From AP-15 sp963797115 (GTDB lineage Bacteria > Pseudomonadota > Alphaproteobacteria > ATCC43930 > CGMCC-115725): 64,000 nt of DNA. Shown in pieces: positions 20,121-29,786 of the stretch. The stretch is taken from contig CAWCOH010000001.1 of assembly GCA_963797115.1 (NCBI GenBank), forward strand, positions 930,001-994,000. The letters are read 5' to 3'. The notes under the pieces are model-generated. The model did no database searches. It saw only the letters and a list, made by a program, of their open reading frames with translations, and was not told where the DNA came from. How positions within the stretch are numbered: position 1 is the stretch's first letter; every line of letters starts with the position of its first letter. Position numbers and translations under genes: made by a program.

Positions 20121-21578
20121 ATGAAGCTCCAGGATCCGAAGCTGTTCCGCCAGCAATGCTACGTCAATGGCGCGTGGGTCGACGCGTTGAACCGCGGCAC
20201 GATCCCGGTCACCAACCCGGCGACCGGCGAGACCTTGGGCACCGTGCCGCGGATGGGGGCCGAGGAGACCCGCCAGGCGATCGAGGCGGCCGATCGCGCG
20301 TTGCCGGCCTGGCGCGCCAGGACCGCCAAGGAGCGCGCCCAGATCCTGCGCAAGCTCTTCGATCTGATGATGGCGAACCAGGAGGATCTCGCGACCTTGA
20401 TGACCGCCGAGCAAGGGAAGCCCATGACCGAGTCGCGCGGCGAGATCGCCTATGCCGCGGCCTTCATCGAGTGGTTCGGCGAGGAGGGCAAGCGCGTCTA
20501 CGGCGACACGATCCCGGCGCACGCCTCGGACAAGCGCATCGTCGTAACCAAGGAGCCGATCGGCGTCACCGCGGCGATCACGCCCTGGAACTTCCCGGCG
20601 GCGATGATCACTCGCAAGGCGGGCCCGGCCTTGGCCGCCGGCTGCACGATGGTATTGAAGCCGGCGACCGCGACCCCGTTCTCGGCCTTGGCCTTGTGCG
20701 AATTGGCCGAGCGCGCGGGCGTGCCGAAGGGCGTCTTTTCCTGCATCACCGGGCCGTCCAACGAGGTCGGCGGCGAGCTGACCTCGAACCCGATCGTCCG
20801 CAAATTGACCTTCACCGGCTCGACCGAAGTCGGCAAATTGCTGATGGAGCAGTGCGCCGGCACGGTCAAGAAACTCTCGCTGGAATTGGGCGGCAACGCG
20901 CCGTTCATCGTCTTCGATGACGCCGATATCGAGGCCGCGGTCAAGGGTGCCATCGCCTCGAAATACCGCAATGCCGGCCAGACCTGCGTCTGCGCCAACC
21001 GTATCCTGGTGCAGGACGGCGTCTACGACGCCTTCACCAGGCAGCTGGCCGCGACCGCCGGTGCGATGAAGGTCGCCGACGGGTTCGAGCCGGGTGCGGT
21101 GATCGGGCCGCTGATCGACATGAAGGCGGTCGAGAAGGTCGAGGCGCACATCGCCGACGCGGTCAAGAAGGGCGCAAAGGTGGTCCTCGGGGGCAAACGC
21201 GCGGCGCAAGGCGGCAGCTTCTTTGAGCCGACGGTGCTGACCGATGTGACGACCGACATGGTTATCACCAAGGAGGAGACCTTCGGGCCCGTCGCCCCGC
21301 TCTACCGCTTCACGACCGAGGCGGACGCGGTCAAGATGGCCAACGACACCGAGTTCGGCCTCGCCTCCTATTTCTACAGCCGCGACATTGGCCGCATCTG
21401 GCGCGTCGCCGAGGCCCTCGAATACGGCATCGTCGGCATCAACGAGGGCATAATCTCGACCGAGATCGCCCCCTTCGGCGGCATGAAGGAAAGCGGCATC
21501 GGCCGCGAAGGCTCGAAATACGGCATCGAGGAATTCCTCGAAGTCAAATACCTCTGCATGGGCGGCATCGACCGCTAA
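20121..21578 (+). CDS. gabD: NAD(P)-dependent succinate-semialdehyde dehydrogenase
   Basis: 485 residues of the aldehyde dehydrogenase superfamily, closest in pattern to GabD. The Rossmann and substrate elements include TPWNFPAAMITRK, FTGSTEVGKLL, the general-base Glu in SLELGGNAPF, and the nucleophile Cys in NAGQTCVCANR. The C-terminal ETFGPVAPLYRF and GMKESGIGREGSKYGIEEF are typical. It oxidises succinate semialdehyde to succinate in GABA breakdown; related semialdehydes are possible. ATG at 20121 follows GGGAGG. Two truncated pieces of a diverged copy lie downstream at 22287-22366 and 23448-23730, around accessory genes. Confidence 0.92.
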   Translation: MKLQDPKLFRQQCYVNGAWVDALNRGTIPVTNPATGETLGTVPRMGAEETRQAIEAADRALPAWRARTAKERAQILRKLFDLMMANQEDLATLMTAEQGKPMTESRGEIAYAAAFIEWFGEEGKRVYGDTIPAHASDKRIVVTKEPIGVTAAITPWNFPAAMITRKAGPALAAGCTMVLKPATATPFSALALCELAERAGVPKGVFSCITGPSNEVGGELTSNPIVRKLTFTGSTEVGKLLMEQCAGTVKKLSLELGGNAPFIVFDDADIEAAVKGAIASKYRNAGQTCVCANRILVQDGVYDAFTRQLAATAGAMKVADGFEPGAVIGPLIDMKAVEKVEAHIADAVKKGAKVVLGGKRAAQGGSFFEPTVLTDVTTDMVITKEETFGPVAPLYRFTTEADAVKMANDTEFGLASYFYSRDIGRIWRVAEALEYGIVGINEGIISTEIAPFGGMKESGIGREGSKYGIEEFLEVKYLCMGGIDR

Positions 21579-21599
21579 GGCGGGACTGCCACCGTACGG

Positions 21600-21700
21600 G
21601 CCGGCCGAGATTGCTTCGCTTCGCTCGCAATGACATCTTGAGGCAGTCATTGCGAGGAGCCGCCAGGCGACGAAGCAATCTCGCGCAGAGGCATCGGCGG
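21600..21700. repeat. REP element, inverted pair
   Basis: GAGATTGCTTCGCTTCGCTC, then GCAATGAC and further right the mirror AGTCATTGCGAGGAGC and GCGACGAAGCAATCTC. It is a classic extragenic palindrome directly after the dehydrogenase, and may also serve as a terminator. Confidence 0.7.
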
Positions 21701-21762
21701 CGTCACCGAAAGGCGATGTCGAGTGTTGACGTGCGCTGGGGTGCAATCGGATAGAATGCAGC

Positions 21763-21987
21763 ATGACCAAGGATCACGTTAAGGCAGTATTGGAACGGGT
21801 CCCGACCTGGCCGGAGGACCGCCAGCAGCAGTTGGCAGAGGTTGCGCTCGAAATCGAAGCGGAACTCGCCGGCGCTGAATACGACGCGACCTCGGACGAA
21901 TTGGCAGCCATCGATGAAGGGCTCGCCGGGGAAGCCGCGAACGAAGAGGAAGTCAAGGCAACCTTCGCCCTGTTCCAGAAGGAATGA
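21763..21987 (+). CDS. ParD-like antitoxin
   Basis: 74 residues, acidic (MTKDHVKAVLERVPTWPEDR, then LAEVALEIEAELAG and DELAAIDEGLAGEAA). This short helical layout with an LAAIDEGLA-type end accompanies ParE toxins in many alphaproteobacteria. It should neutralise the toxin encoded next; the stop and start overlap (ATGA). A second copy lacking its toxin is at 24017. Confidence 0.8.
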   Translation: MTKDHVKAVLERVPTWPEDRQQQLAEVALEIEAELAGAEYDATSDELAAIDEGLAGEAANEEEVKATFALFQKE

Positions 21988-22277
21988 GGGTCGAATATTC
22001 GAAGCGGGCCATCACCGATCTTCGACAAATCGCTGCTTATTACGCCCGGTCCGCCCGGTCCGGTGCTCCTACAGTCGGGGAAAGAATCGCGGCCCGAATC
22101 CAGGAGGTCGTTGCGCGGATTGACGGATGGCCGTTAAGCGGGCGCTCCATCGCTCAGCGGCCGGGCGTTCGTGTCGTTCTGCTTCTCGGCTATCGATACA
22201 AGATTTTCTACCGCGTGACGGCAGACACGATCCGGATCTTGCATATCCGTCACAGCTCCCGACGCCCCTATGACTAA
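21984..22277 (+). CDS. ParE-type toxin (RelE/ParE superfamily)
   Basis: 97 residues. VEYSKRAITDLRQIAAYYA at the start, PLSGRSIAQRPGVRVVLLLGYRYKIFYRV and ILHIRHSSRRPYD at the end follow the RelE/ParE fold, with the ILHIRHxxR(R)P end typical of the ParE branch. ParE toxins poison gyrase; target here is inferred. Coupled by a 4-bp overlap to the antitoxin. Nine bases after the stop a remnant of the dehydrogenase begins. Confidence 0.85.
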   Translation: MRVEYSKRAITDLRQIAAYYARSARSGAPTVGERIAARIQEVVARIDGWPLSGRSIAQRPGVRVVLLLGYRYKIFYRVTADTIRILHIRHSSRRPYD

Positions 22278-22286
22278 AAGCCCAAC

Positions 22287-22366
22287 GAGCCGACGGTGCT
22301 GACCGATGTGACGACCGACACGGTCATCAAGAGCGGAGAGGACGCAGTCAAGATGGCCAACGACAC
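22287..22366 (+). pseudogene. Remnant of gabD-like gene, left piece with internal deletion
   Basis: Reads EPTVLTDVTTDTVIK then jumps to EDAVKMANDT, so the EETFGPVAPLYRF region is missing. It ends exactly at the base before the RusA start codon. Its last 40 bases repeat at the start of the right-hand remnant. It differs from the intact gene at several bases, so it is not a fresh copy. Confidence 0.85.
22327..22366 (+). repeat. 40-bp direct repeat, left copy
   Basis: Matches 23462-23501 at 38 of 40 positions. Both are dehydrogenase-derived (KSxEDAVKMANDT) and together they bracket the RusA / nuclease gene pair. The left copy abuts the RusA ATG. Confidence 0.8.
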
Positions 22367-22774
22367 ATGGAATTTATCGTTGTCGGCGCGCCACGCAGCG
22401 CCAACGCAAATCCACGATCGCGGCGTCGATGGCGCGAACGGGTGGCGCGAGCCGCGCGAGAATGCTTGCAGGGGGGAGGCGGACCGACCGATCAGGATAT
22501 CGCGGTCTTGATCATCTATTTCTACCAGGCCGAAACGACACTCGACCTTGACAACATTGCGAAATCCTTGCTCGACGGGCTCAAGGGCGTAATCTTCCGA
22601 GACGACCAGCAAGTTTCCGAGCTTCGGGTACGCAAAAGCCGTTTCCGGGTCGGTTTATCGCTGACTGGAGCGAGCCTATATCTGCTGGACGCAATCGAGC
22701 GCATGTCTCAGGCAGGCTCCGATTTCGTCTACGTGCGCGCCGATCCGGCGCCCGACCACAGCAGGATCCCATGA
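22367..22774 (+). CDS. RusA family Holliday junction resolvase
   Basis: About 135 residues, normal for RusA. The metal-binding acidic set and Lys are present in TLDLDNIAKSLLDGLKGVI and FRDDQQVSEL (D-x-D-N, Lys, D-D). RusA-type enzymes cut four-way DNA junctions, mostly in phages. Here no phage genes are near; the gene overlaps a PD-(D/E)XK-HEPN gene by ATGA, so the two are co-translated. It begins flush with a gabD remnant. The C-terminal 40 residues (LYLLDAIERMSQAGSDFVYV) match an extension I associate with stand-alone chromosomal RusA relatives. Confidence 0.83.
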   Translation: MEFIVVGAPRSANANPRSRRRWRERVARAARECLQGGGGPTDQDIAVLIIYFYQAETTLDLDNIAKSLLDGLKGVIFRDDQQVSELRVRKSRFRVGLSLTGASLYLLDAIERMSQAGSDFVYVRADPAPDHSRIP

Positions 22775-23439
22775 GTGCCGTCGCCGACCCCGTGACCAGC
22801 GAACGCGAAGCGATCAAACAGTATGCCGAATGGTATTCGGCGCAGGGCTACGAAGTTTTGGTAGGGCCTTCTCTAAAGCAACTACCGGATTTCTTGCGCA
22901 CGCTGGCGCCAGACATGATCGTTCGGCGAGACGGTGAAAATATCGTTGTCGAGATCAAAACTTCCTCTCCGGAAAGTTTCGAGCAGGTCCAGCGGCTTGC
23001 CAGCGCAGTGGAACATCGCCCCGGCTGGAAGCTGCAGGTCGTATACGCCGATCTGCCCGATCCCGAATGGGAGCCACCTGCGCATCTCCCGGATCACCCA
23101 GCTCTCGTTAACCGCCTGGGATCCATGGGCCGGGTTCGTGGAGACGACGATCAGAGCCGTCTGCAATTTCTCTTACTGTGGTCGATTATCGAAGCCGCCG
23201 CCCGTCACAAGCTGTCGTCGCATAAGATCCCGCCGACCCGCCGGATATCCTCATCGGCCCTAATAAAAATGCTGCTGACCGAGGGAATCATTGAGGAAGA
23301 TGACTATGCCGTGCTCCGTCGCGGTTTGGCGGTCCGCAATGCGATCGGGCATGGTTTTCTCAACCAGCCCATAGATGCGGCCCTTTTTGAGGAAGTTCGC
23401 AAAGGCGCTGGAGCGCTGTTGCGGTTGGGTGGACGATGA
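22771..23439 (+). CDS. PD-(D/E)XK nuclease (AHJR-like) fused to a HEPN-like domain
   Basis: 222 residues. N-terminal nuclease: EWYSAQGYEVLVGPS, then LAPDMIVRRDGENIVVEIKT, giving the catalytic Asp and the E-x-K of the archaeal-Holliday-junction-resolvase-like REase fold (about residues 40-70). After a linker, the C-terminal half is helical and ends RRGLAVRNAIGHGF, where RNAIGH fits the R-x4-6-H motif of HEPN RNases. The two nuclease-like domains plus a co-translated RusA partner suggest a defence or addiction role; this is inference. Stop at 23437-23439, nine bases before the right gabD remnant. Confidence 0.72.
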   Translation: MSAVADPVTSEREAIKQYAEWYSAQGYEVLVGPSLKQLPDFLRTLAPDMIVRRDGENIVVEIKTSSPESFEQVQRLASAVEHRPGWKLQVVYADLPDPEWEPPAHLPDHPALVNRLGSMGRVRGDDDQSRLQFLLLWSIIEAAARHKLSSHKIPPTRRISSSALIKMLLTEGIIEEDDYAVLRRGLAVRNAIGHGFLNQPIDAALFEEVRKGAGALLRLGGR

Positions 23440-23447
23440 CGATTAGA

Positions 23448-23730
23448 CCCGCTCTACCGCTTCAAGAGCGAAGAGGACGCGGTCAAGATGGCCAACGACA
23501 CTGAGTTCGGCCTCGCCTCTTATTTCTACAGCCGCGACATCGGCCGCATCTGGGGCGTCGCCGAGGCGCTGGAATATGGCATCGTCGGCATCAACGAAGG
23601 CATCGTCTCGACCGAGATCGCCCCCTTCGGCGGCATGAAGGAAAGCGGCATCGGCCGCGAGGCCTCAAAATACAGCATCGAGGAATTCCTCGAAGTCAAA
23701 TACCTCTGCCTGGGCGGCATCGACCGCTGA
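23448..23730 (+). pseudogene. Remnant: 3' end of a gabD-like gene
   Basis: Begins at PLYRFKSEEDAVKMANDTEFG and runs in frame to the natural stop (KYLCLGGIDR). Close to but distinct from the intact gene (for example GVAEALEYG against RVAEALEYG, SKYSIEEF against SKYGIEEF). No start signal of its own. Confidence 0.9.
23462..23501 (+). repeat. 40-bp direct repeat, right copy
   Basis: Partner of 22327-22366, with two mismatches. It lies inside the right gabD remnant. Confidence 0.8.
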
Positions 23731-23817
23731 GCATCGTCCGATGAGATCTGGTAGGGTGGGTTGACCCCGGGGAAACCCACCGTTCCGGCTATGAGGCTGG
23801 GCGAGAAACACAAAAAT

Positions 23818-23946
23818 TTCTGTCATTCCGGAGCGCGGGTGCAGACCGCAAGTCCGGAACCCATTAACACAGTATCGCGAGCACATTGGAAATGCCGGTG
23901 TTCATAGGTTCCGAGCCCGCCCTGCCGGGCGTCCCGGAATGACCGA
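23818..23946. repeat. Inverted-repeat element, about 130 bp
   Basis: TGTCATTCCGG at the left and CCGGAATGACC at the right are inverted copies, with further palindromes between (GCCCGCCCTGCCGGGC). This resembles a small non-autonomous palindromic element. It lies between the gabD remnant and the second antitoxin copy. Confidence 0.6.
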
Positions 23947-24016
23947 TTTTGGTACCCGGCGAATTCTTGCCCAGCCCCTATGCCGGCGGCGCCATTGAGA
24001 ATTAATGGAATGTCCG

Positions 24017-24226
24017 ATGACCAAGGATCAGGTTAAGGCAGTATTGGGGCGGGTCCCGACCTGGCCGGAGGACCGCCAGCAGGAGCTGGCCGAGCTTGCG
24101 CTCGAAATAGAGGCAGAACTCGCCGGCGCCGAATACGACGCGATGCCGGACGAATTGGCGGCCATCGACGAAGGGCTTGCCGGGGAAGCCGCAAGCGAGG
24201 AGGAAGTCAAGGCAGCTTTCGCCCTC
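24017..24226 (+). pseudogene. Second ParD-like antitoxin copy, 3' truncated, no toxin
   Basis: MTKDQVKAVLGRVPTWPEDR, LAELALEIEAELAG and DELAAIDEGLAGEAAS match the antitoxin at 21763 nearly throughout, but after AAFAL the sequence departs and the frame reads on into unrelated DNA to a stop at 24364. No ParE follows. With the preceding gabD 3' end it repeats the layout dehydrogenase 3' end then antitoxin. Confidence 0.8.
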
Positions 24227-24244
24227 TCTTTAGAAGCTAGAGCG

Positions 24245-24730
24245 TCAAATTTTGAGCCCAACCGGGCGCTCAGAGATGACTCCCGCTGGGGGTGCAGGTT
24301 GGCGGAATCGTTCGATAAGACCATCAAACATAGAAAAAATGGCCTCCACTCCGTACCCTGCTAGGAACGCCAACGCTAGGGGAGGGAGCGTCAGTTGACT
24401 AGATAACGGGTTAAATAGCCCTATTACGGCTCCCATTAGTGCACCTAAGGCAACCCGCATAAAGTGCCGAATGGGAGAGCTTTGCGAAAACGTGGTGCTT
24501 CTAATCTGATCTGAGATCGCTCGAATTACATACGCCATAGCCCCGGCCACACCAAACAATACGGGCAGGATGAAAGAGTTAACAATCCCAATTGCCAGGT
24601 TAGCCCTTTCCTGAACGCTCAACACAACGGTCTGCGCGCGGCTAAGGCGATCTGCAGCCTTTCGGTATGATTTAAACCAGAGGCCAGTGTCTAAGAGGCC
24701 GACCGAAAATGAATTGAGTGATTTCAGTCG
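24245..24730 (-). pseudogene. Membrane protein, 5' end lost at an IS junction
   Basis: About 155 C-terminal residues with two or three membrane helices (GIVNSFILPVLFGVAGAMAYVI, RVALGALMGAVIGLF, PPLALAFLAGYGVEAIFSMFD). The LPVLxGxxGAxAYVIR...LAFLAGYGVExxFSxxD pattern occurs at the C-terminus of larger proteobacterial membrane proteins. The N-terminal part is absent because IS-type sequence begins near 24735. Confidence 0.55.
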
Positions 24731-24774
24731 GTTGTGGCATGATGGTTGTGGCAAAACAATCATCGAGGCACAAA

Positions 24775-25613
24775 ATGTGGACCAAAATCACTCGTCGGAA
24801 GTATGAGCGAGAGGGACAGCGCTACGCAAGCGATCTAACGGATGCCGAATGGGCGCTGCTCGAGCCGCATATGCCGGCAGCAAAGCGTTTGGGCCGACCG
24901 CGCGGGACCGAGCTGCGGGCGGTACTGGATGCGATCTTGTATATGGCGCGAAGCGGTTGTCAGTGGCGGATGCTGCCGAAGGACTTTCCGCCGTTTACCA
25001 CCGTGCAAGGTTATTTCTACGATTGGCGAGACCACGGCTTGTTTGAGAAGATCAATTTTGCATTGCTGCTGCAGGCCCGCGAAGCGGCGGGGCGCGAAGC
25101 GAGCCCATCGGCGGGGGTCATCGACAGTCAATCGGCCAAGACCACCGAGAGCGGTGGGCCGCGTGGTTACGATGCCGCCAAGAAGGTCAAAGAGCCTGCC
25201 CCAGCGAAGGCTGGGGGCGTAAGCGCCACATTGTGACCGATACGGGCGGTCTGCTGGTCGGTGCCGAGGTGCACCCCGCCGATGTCCAAGATCGCGATGG
25301 TGCCGTGCTGGTCATTGAGGCCGTCCACCAATTGTTTCCCTGGTTGCGTCACCTGTTCGCCGACAGTGTCTATAACGGCCCCAATCTGGGTGTCGCTCTC
25401 GCCAAATTTGGCAAGTGGACCATCGAGATCGTCAAACGCGCCACTGACGCTGCAGGCTTTCAATTGCTGCCGCGGCGCTGGGTCGTCGAACGAACCCTGG
25501 CTTGGCTCAACCGAAATCGCCGCCTGGCCAAGGATTTCGAGGCTGCGATTGCGAGCGCCAAAGCATGGGTCTACATCGCCTCTGTACAGCTTCTTGTCAG
25601 GAGATTAGCTTGA
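24775..25613 (+). mobile_element. IS5-family transposase, disrupted by a 23-bp palindrome
   Basis: DDE transposase in two frames. First part: SDLTDAEWALLEPHMP, GCQWRMLPKDFPPFTTVQGYF and the first Asp in GVIDSQSAKTTE. Second part: VTDTGGLLVGAEVHPADVQD, second Asp in FADSVYNG, and Glu in RWVVERTLAWLNRNRRLAKDFE. The break is at 25192-25214, where KKVK should run straight into GRKRHIVTD but a short hairpin is inserted. Two-frame transposases in this family normally shift by ribosomal slippage; here an inserted element explains the shift better. The terminal inverted repeats could not be identified with confidence. Confidence 0.82.
25192..25214. repeat. 23-bp palindrome inserted in the transposase
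   Basis: CCTGCCCCAGCGAAGGCTGG, then G-rich, gives a CCCCAGC/GCTGGGG hairpin. It starts with the same CCTGCCCC as the in-frame element at 774. Its 23-bp length shifts the frame by two. Confidence 0.65.
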
Positions 25614-25691
25614 CCCTTACACAATGTATCTACGATACAATACAACCATTCCGATTCAGATTCAGACACTAAGACATCGTCAACAAATCAA

Positions 25692-25802
25692 ATGGTGTTC
25701 AACGACAAACAATATAAACTTCAGAAAATAACTCAAGACCTGACTCGCGAGAAGGCGGAACAATTTGTGCTAGATTTGATCGCCGGGAGGCCCTGGGGCT
25801 AA
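25692..25802 (+). CDS. Possible small ORF or gene end, unrecognised
   Basis: 36 codons reading MVFNDKQYKLQKITQDLTR, then EKAEQFVLDLIAGRPWG. Base composition is much more AT-rich than elsewhere. It could be a short gene or the C-terminal scrap of one cut by the IS element. No homology is claimed. Confidence 0.25.
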   Translation: MVFNDKQYKLQKITQDLTREKAEQFVLDLIAGRPWG

Positions 25803-26276
25803 GGGCGACGCCCTTCCTCGCGACTAGTGACGCGGGCGTGGTGTGTATACCGGACAGATCTGTCGGAGCGTGGCCGAAGCAATCGGGACCAACTGGTTCA
25901 CGGGTACCGCCCGTTGTTACGGATTTGTTGATCCGGAAAGCGATCCCGCATCACCTCTTTGGTTGCGAGACACTCCGCAGAGTCTTTGCGGAGGTCTAGC
26001 TGCCCTCGGTCACGCGCGTTTCTGTGATCTTCCTGAGTTTGATGTCGGCGCGCTCGCGTCGTTCGGCAAAAAACGTGACCGTGATCAGCGTCGCCAGGTT
26101 CTCGTCGACGGTCGTCCAGCCTGACTGACGGCTTTCTCGCCGCAATCCCGTCTTACACTGGCGCCGATTAGGAGCGGTAGGCGATCTTCTCGACTTCCCC
26201 ATCCTAAACTGCCGGCAGCCAAAGAGGAGGATTGTCGAGGAACATGCTCATGACGCGGGTTAATTCGGATTTCTCA
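25803..26276. other. Intergenic stretch before the intron
   Basis: No gene supported. A frame at 25843-26124 and an overlapping minus-strand frame have no recognisable motif. Just before the intron, AGGAGG and ATG at 26244 begin an 11-codon frame (MLMTRVNSDFS) that ends exactly at the intron boundary, so a small interrupted gene is possible. Confidence 0.4.
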
Positions 26277-26769
26277 GTGCGCCCCGACGGCGCGGGTCAC
26301 CGGTGGAGGAGGGTTCCACCCAGATAGATGTCGGTTTGATCTGGTAGCTGGCAAGCGGCTTGGCGGGGTAACCGGCTGGGCTGAAGCCTTGCGACAAAGG
26401 CCGCCTTGGGCGGTTGAGCAATCCGACGGGCCGTAACGTGAGTGAAGCCTGAGCAGGCCTCGAAAGTGAAGTTGCGGATGCCGACCCGGCTGAGAAACGG
26501 GGAAGGCCGCGTGAGACAGGGAAGCAACCGACACGAGCACCTGTCGCGATCCGCCGGGGTAGTTGGGTACGGCACGCCGGAAGGGTGATCCGGGTAATCG
26601 GGGGATACCCGCAGCGGGCGGAGATTGCGTCTCCGACGCCGCAATTGGCGGCGGCCCGCGGCGGGAGTCGGACAGGGTCATGGTACCGCTGAGGCCGGGT
26701 AATGCCGGTGGAGGGAAGGACCCTGACTTCGGGTGCGCTTCTGACGGAGACGAGGATCGGTGATTGGCG

Positions 26770-28092
26770 ATGAGCCTGACAACACCAGAGAGTATCCGGA
26801 CCCTTCAGAGGAAGCTGTATTGCAAGGCGAAGGCGGAACCGGCGTACCGCTTCTATCTGCTCTACGACAAGATCCATCGCGACGATATTCTGGCCCATGC
26901 CTATGCGCTGGCGCGCGCCAATGCGGGAGCGCCGGGGGTGGACGGGATGACGTTCGCGGCGGTCGAGGCGATGGGGCTGGAGGAGTGGCTCGCCGAGATC
27001 AGGAGGGACCTCGTCGCGAAGACCTACAGACCGGCCCCGGTGCGGCGGGTGATGATCCCAAAGCCCGGCGGCGGCGAGCGGCCGCTCGGCATCCCAACAA
27101 TCCGGGACCGCGTGGTGCAGACCGCCGCCAAGCTGGTGCTGGAGCCGATCTTCGAGGCGGACCTCGACCCGGCAGCCCATGGCTACCGGCCGGGGCGGAG
27201 CGGAACCGAGGCGATCAAGGCGGTGCATGTCCTGCTCTGCCGAGGCTACACCGATGTGGTGGACGCCGATTTGTCGAAGTACTTCGACACGATCCCGCAT
27301 CAGGAACTGATGCGGTCGGTGGCGCGGCGCATTGTCGACCGGCATGTGCTGCGGCTGATCAAGCTGTGGCTCAAAGCGCCGGTTGAGGAGCGCGATGACG
27401 ACGGGACGCGGCGCATGACGGGGGGTAAGAACAGCAAGCAGGGAACGCCGCAAGGCGGCGTGATCAGCCCACTGCTCGCCAACCTGTACATGAACCGCTT
27501 CCTCAAGCATTGGCGTGGCACCGGGAGAGGGGAGATCTACCGAGCACACGTCGTCTCCTATGCCGACGACTTCGTCATCCTCAGCCGCGGGCACGCAGCC
27601 GGGGCGCTGGCGTGGACGGGCCGGGTGATGGCCAAGCTCGGGCTCGTCCTCAACGAGACGAAGACCACGATCCGGGATGCCCGGCGCGAACGCTTCGACT
27701 TTCTTGGCTACAGCTTTGGCCCGCACCATTACCGGAAGGACGGCCATTGGTACTTGGGGGCGAGCCCGTCGGCGAAGAGTGTGCTGCGGCTCAAGGCCAA
27801 GGTCAGCGACATCCTGGTCCCCGGCAACATCGGCGCCTGGCCCGACGTGCGTGACCGGCTCAATCGCTTGCTGCGCGGCTGGAGCACGTACTTCGGCTAC
27901 GGCACCCGGCTGCCGGCGTACCGGGCGGTGGACAACCATGTCTACGACCGCGTCCGACACTTCCTGGTTCGACGACACAAGGTGCCCTCGCACGGCACCC
28001 GCCGCTTCCCGCGGGAGGCGGTGTTTGGCGCGCTCGGAGTATTGCACCTCCGGCGCGTCCATTTGGGACCGCCGCCGTGGGCCTCGCAATGA
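26770..28092 (+). CDS. ltrA: Group II intron reverse transcriptase / maturase
   Basis: About 440 residues. The reverse transcriptase fingers and palm are visible in order: GAPGVDGMTF, IPKPGGGERPLGIPTIRDRVVQ (split here for length), GYRPGRSGTEAI, DADLSKYFDTI, GTPQGGVISPLLANLYMN and the catalytic SYADDFVIL. The X/maturase region includes RFDFLGYSF and LRGWSTYFGYG. No HNH endonuclease domain follows, typical of the bacterial lineages with short ORFs. ATG at 26770 is preferred over TTG at 26764. Confidence 0.93.
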   Translation: MSLTTPESIRTLQRKLYCKAKAEPAYRFYLLYDKIHRDDILAHAYALARANAGAPGVDGMTFAAVEAMGLEEWLAEIRRDLVAKTYRPAPVRRVMIPKPGGGERPLGIPTIRDRVVQTAAKLVLEPIFEADLDPAAHGYRPGRSGTEAIKAVHVLLCRGYTDVVDADLSKYFDTIPHQELMRSVARRIVDRHVLRLIKLWLKAPVEERDDDGTRRMTGGKNSKQGTPQGGVISPLLANLYMNRFLKHWRGTGRGEIYRAHVVSYADDFVILSRGHAAGALAWTGRVMAKLGLVLNETKTTIRDARRERFDFLGYSFGPHHYRKDGHWYLGASPSAKSVLRLKAKVSDILVPGNIGAWPDVRDRLNRLLRGWSTYFGYGTRLPAYRAVDNHVYDRVRHFLVRRHKVPSHGTRRFPREAVFGALGVLHLRRVHLGPPPWASQ

Positions 28093-28100
28093 AGCCCGTC

Positions 28101-28138
<38 letters not shown>

Positions 28139-28400
28139 TGAGCGGGGACGGGAAACGGGGCGGCACGCCGCTACCGCGCTCGTCCTCGACTCTACACATT
28201 GGTCGGTAATCAAAGAGTATAGGGCGCCGCCGACCCGTGCGAGAAATGAAGGTCAATCACACAGTTCAACGTAGAACAAGATTTAGCTGCAGATTCGCTG
28301 GAGGTGCAACAATGGCGACTTGCCTATTCAATTTTCGGTTGGACGGCGCACGCCAGGCGGGTATCAACAGAACGCGTAGCTGCGCTCCGGTCGATTGACG

Positions 28401-28420
28401 ATATAAAGATATCTCTATAT
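28401..28420. promoter_or_regulatory. Palindromic operator upstream of ahcY
   Basis: ATATAAAGATATCTCTATAT is a 20-bp palindrome with one mismatched pair, 40 bp before the ahcY start. ArsR-family regulators SahR/SamR control methionine-cycle genes from AT-rich palindromes of this kind in proteobacteria; I recall an ATAAAGATATCTTTAT-like core for alphaproteobacteria. No such regulator is in the window. Confidence 0.55.
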
Positions 28421-28460
28421 CCTATTGTCAGCTCATCGAGCCCCCTCTAGGAGATCAGGA

Positions 28461-29771
<1,311 letters not shown>

Positions 29772-29786
29772 GGCGGCTGAGCAGCT

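Noticed and set aside
20097..21770. 557-codon minus-strand frame across the dehydrogenase
   Set aside because: Shadow of the gabD-like gene with no recognisable domain.
22367..22774. RusA as evidence of a prophage
   Set aside because: No capsid, terminase, integrase or lysis genes are nearby.
20121..24226. Integron-type cassette array
   Set aside because: The repeats between cassettes are gene 3' ends, not attC sites, and no integron integrase is present.
24775..25613. Programmed frameshift in the IS5 transposase
   Set aside because: A 23-bp hairpin sits exactly at the break, and without it the two halves join in frame, so insertion explains it better than slippage.
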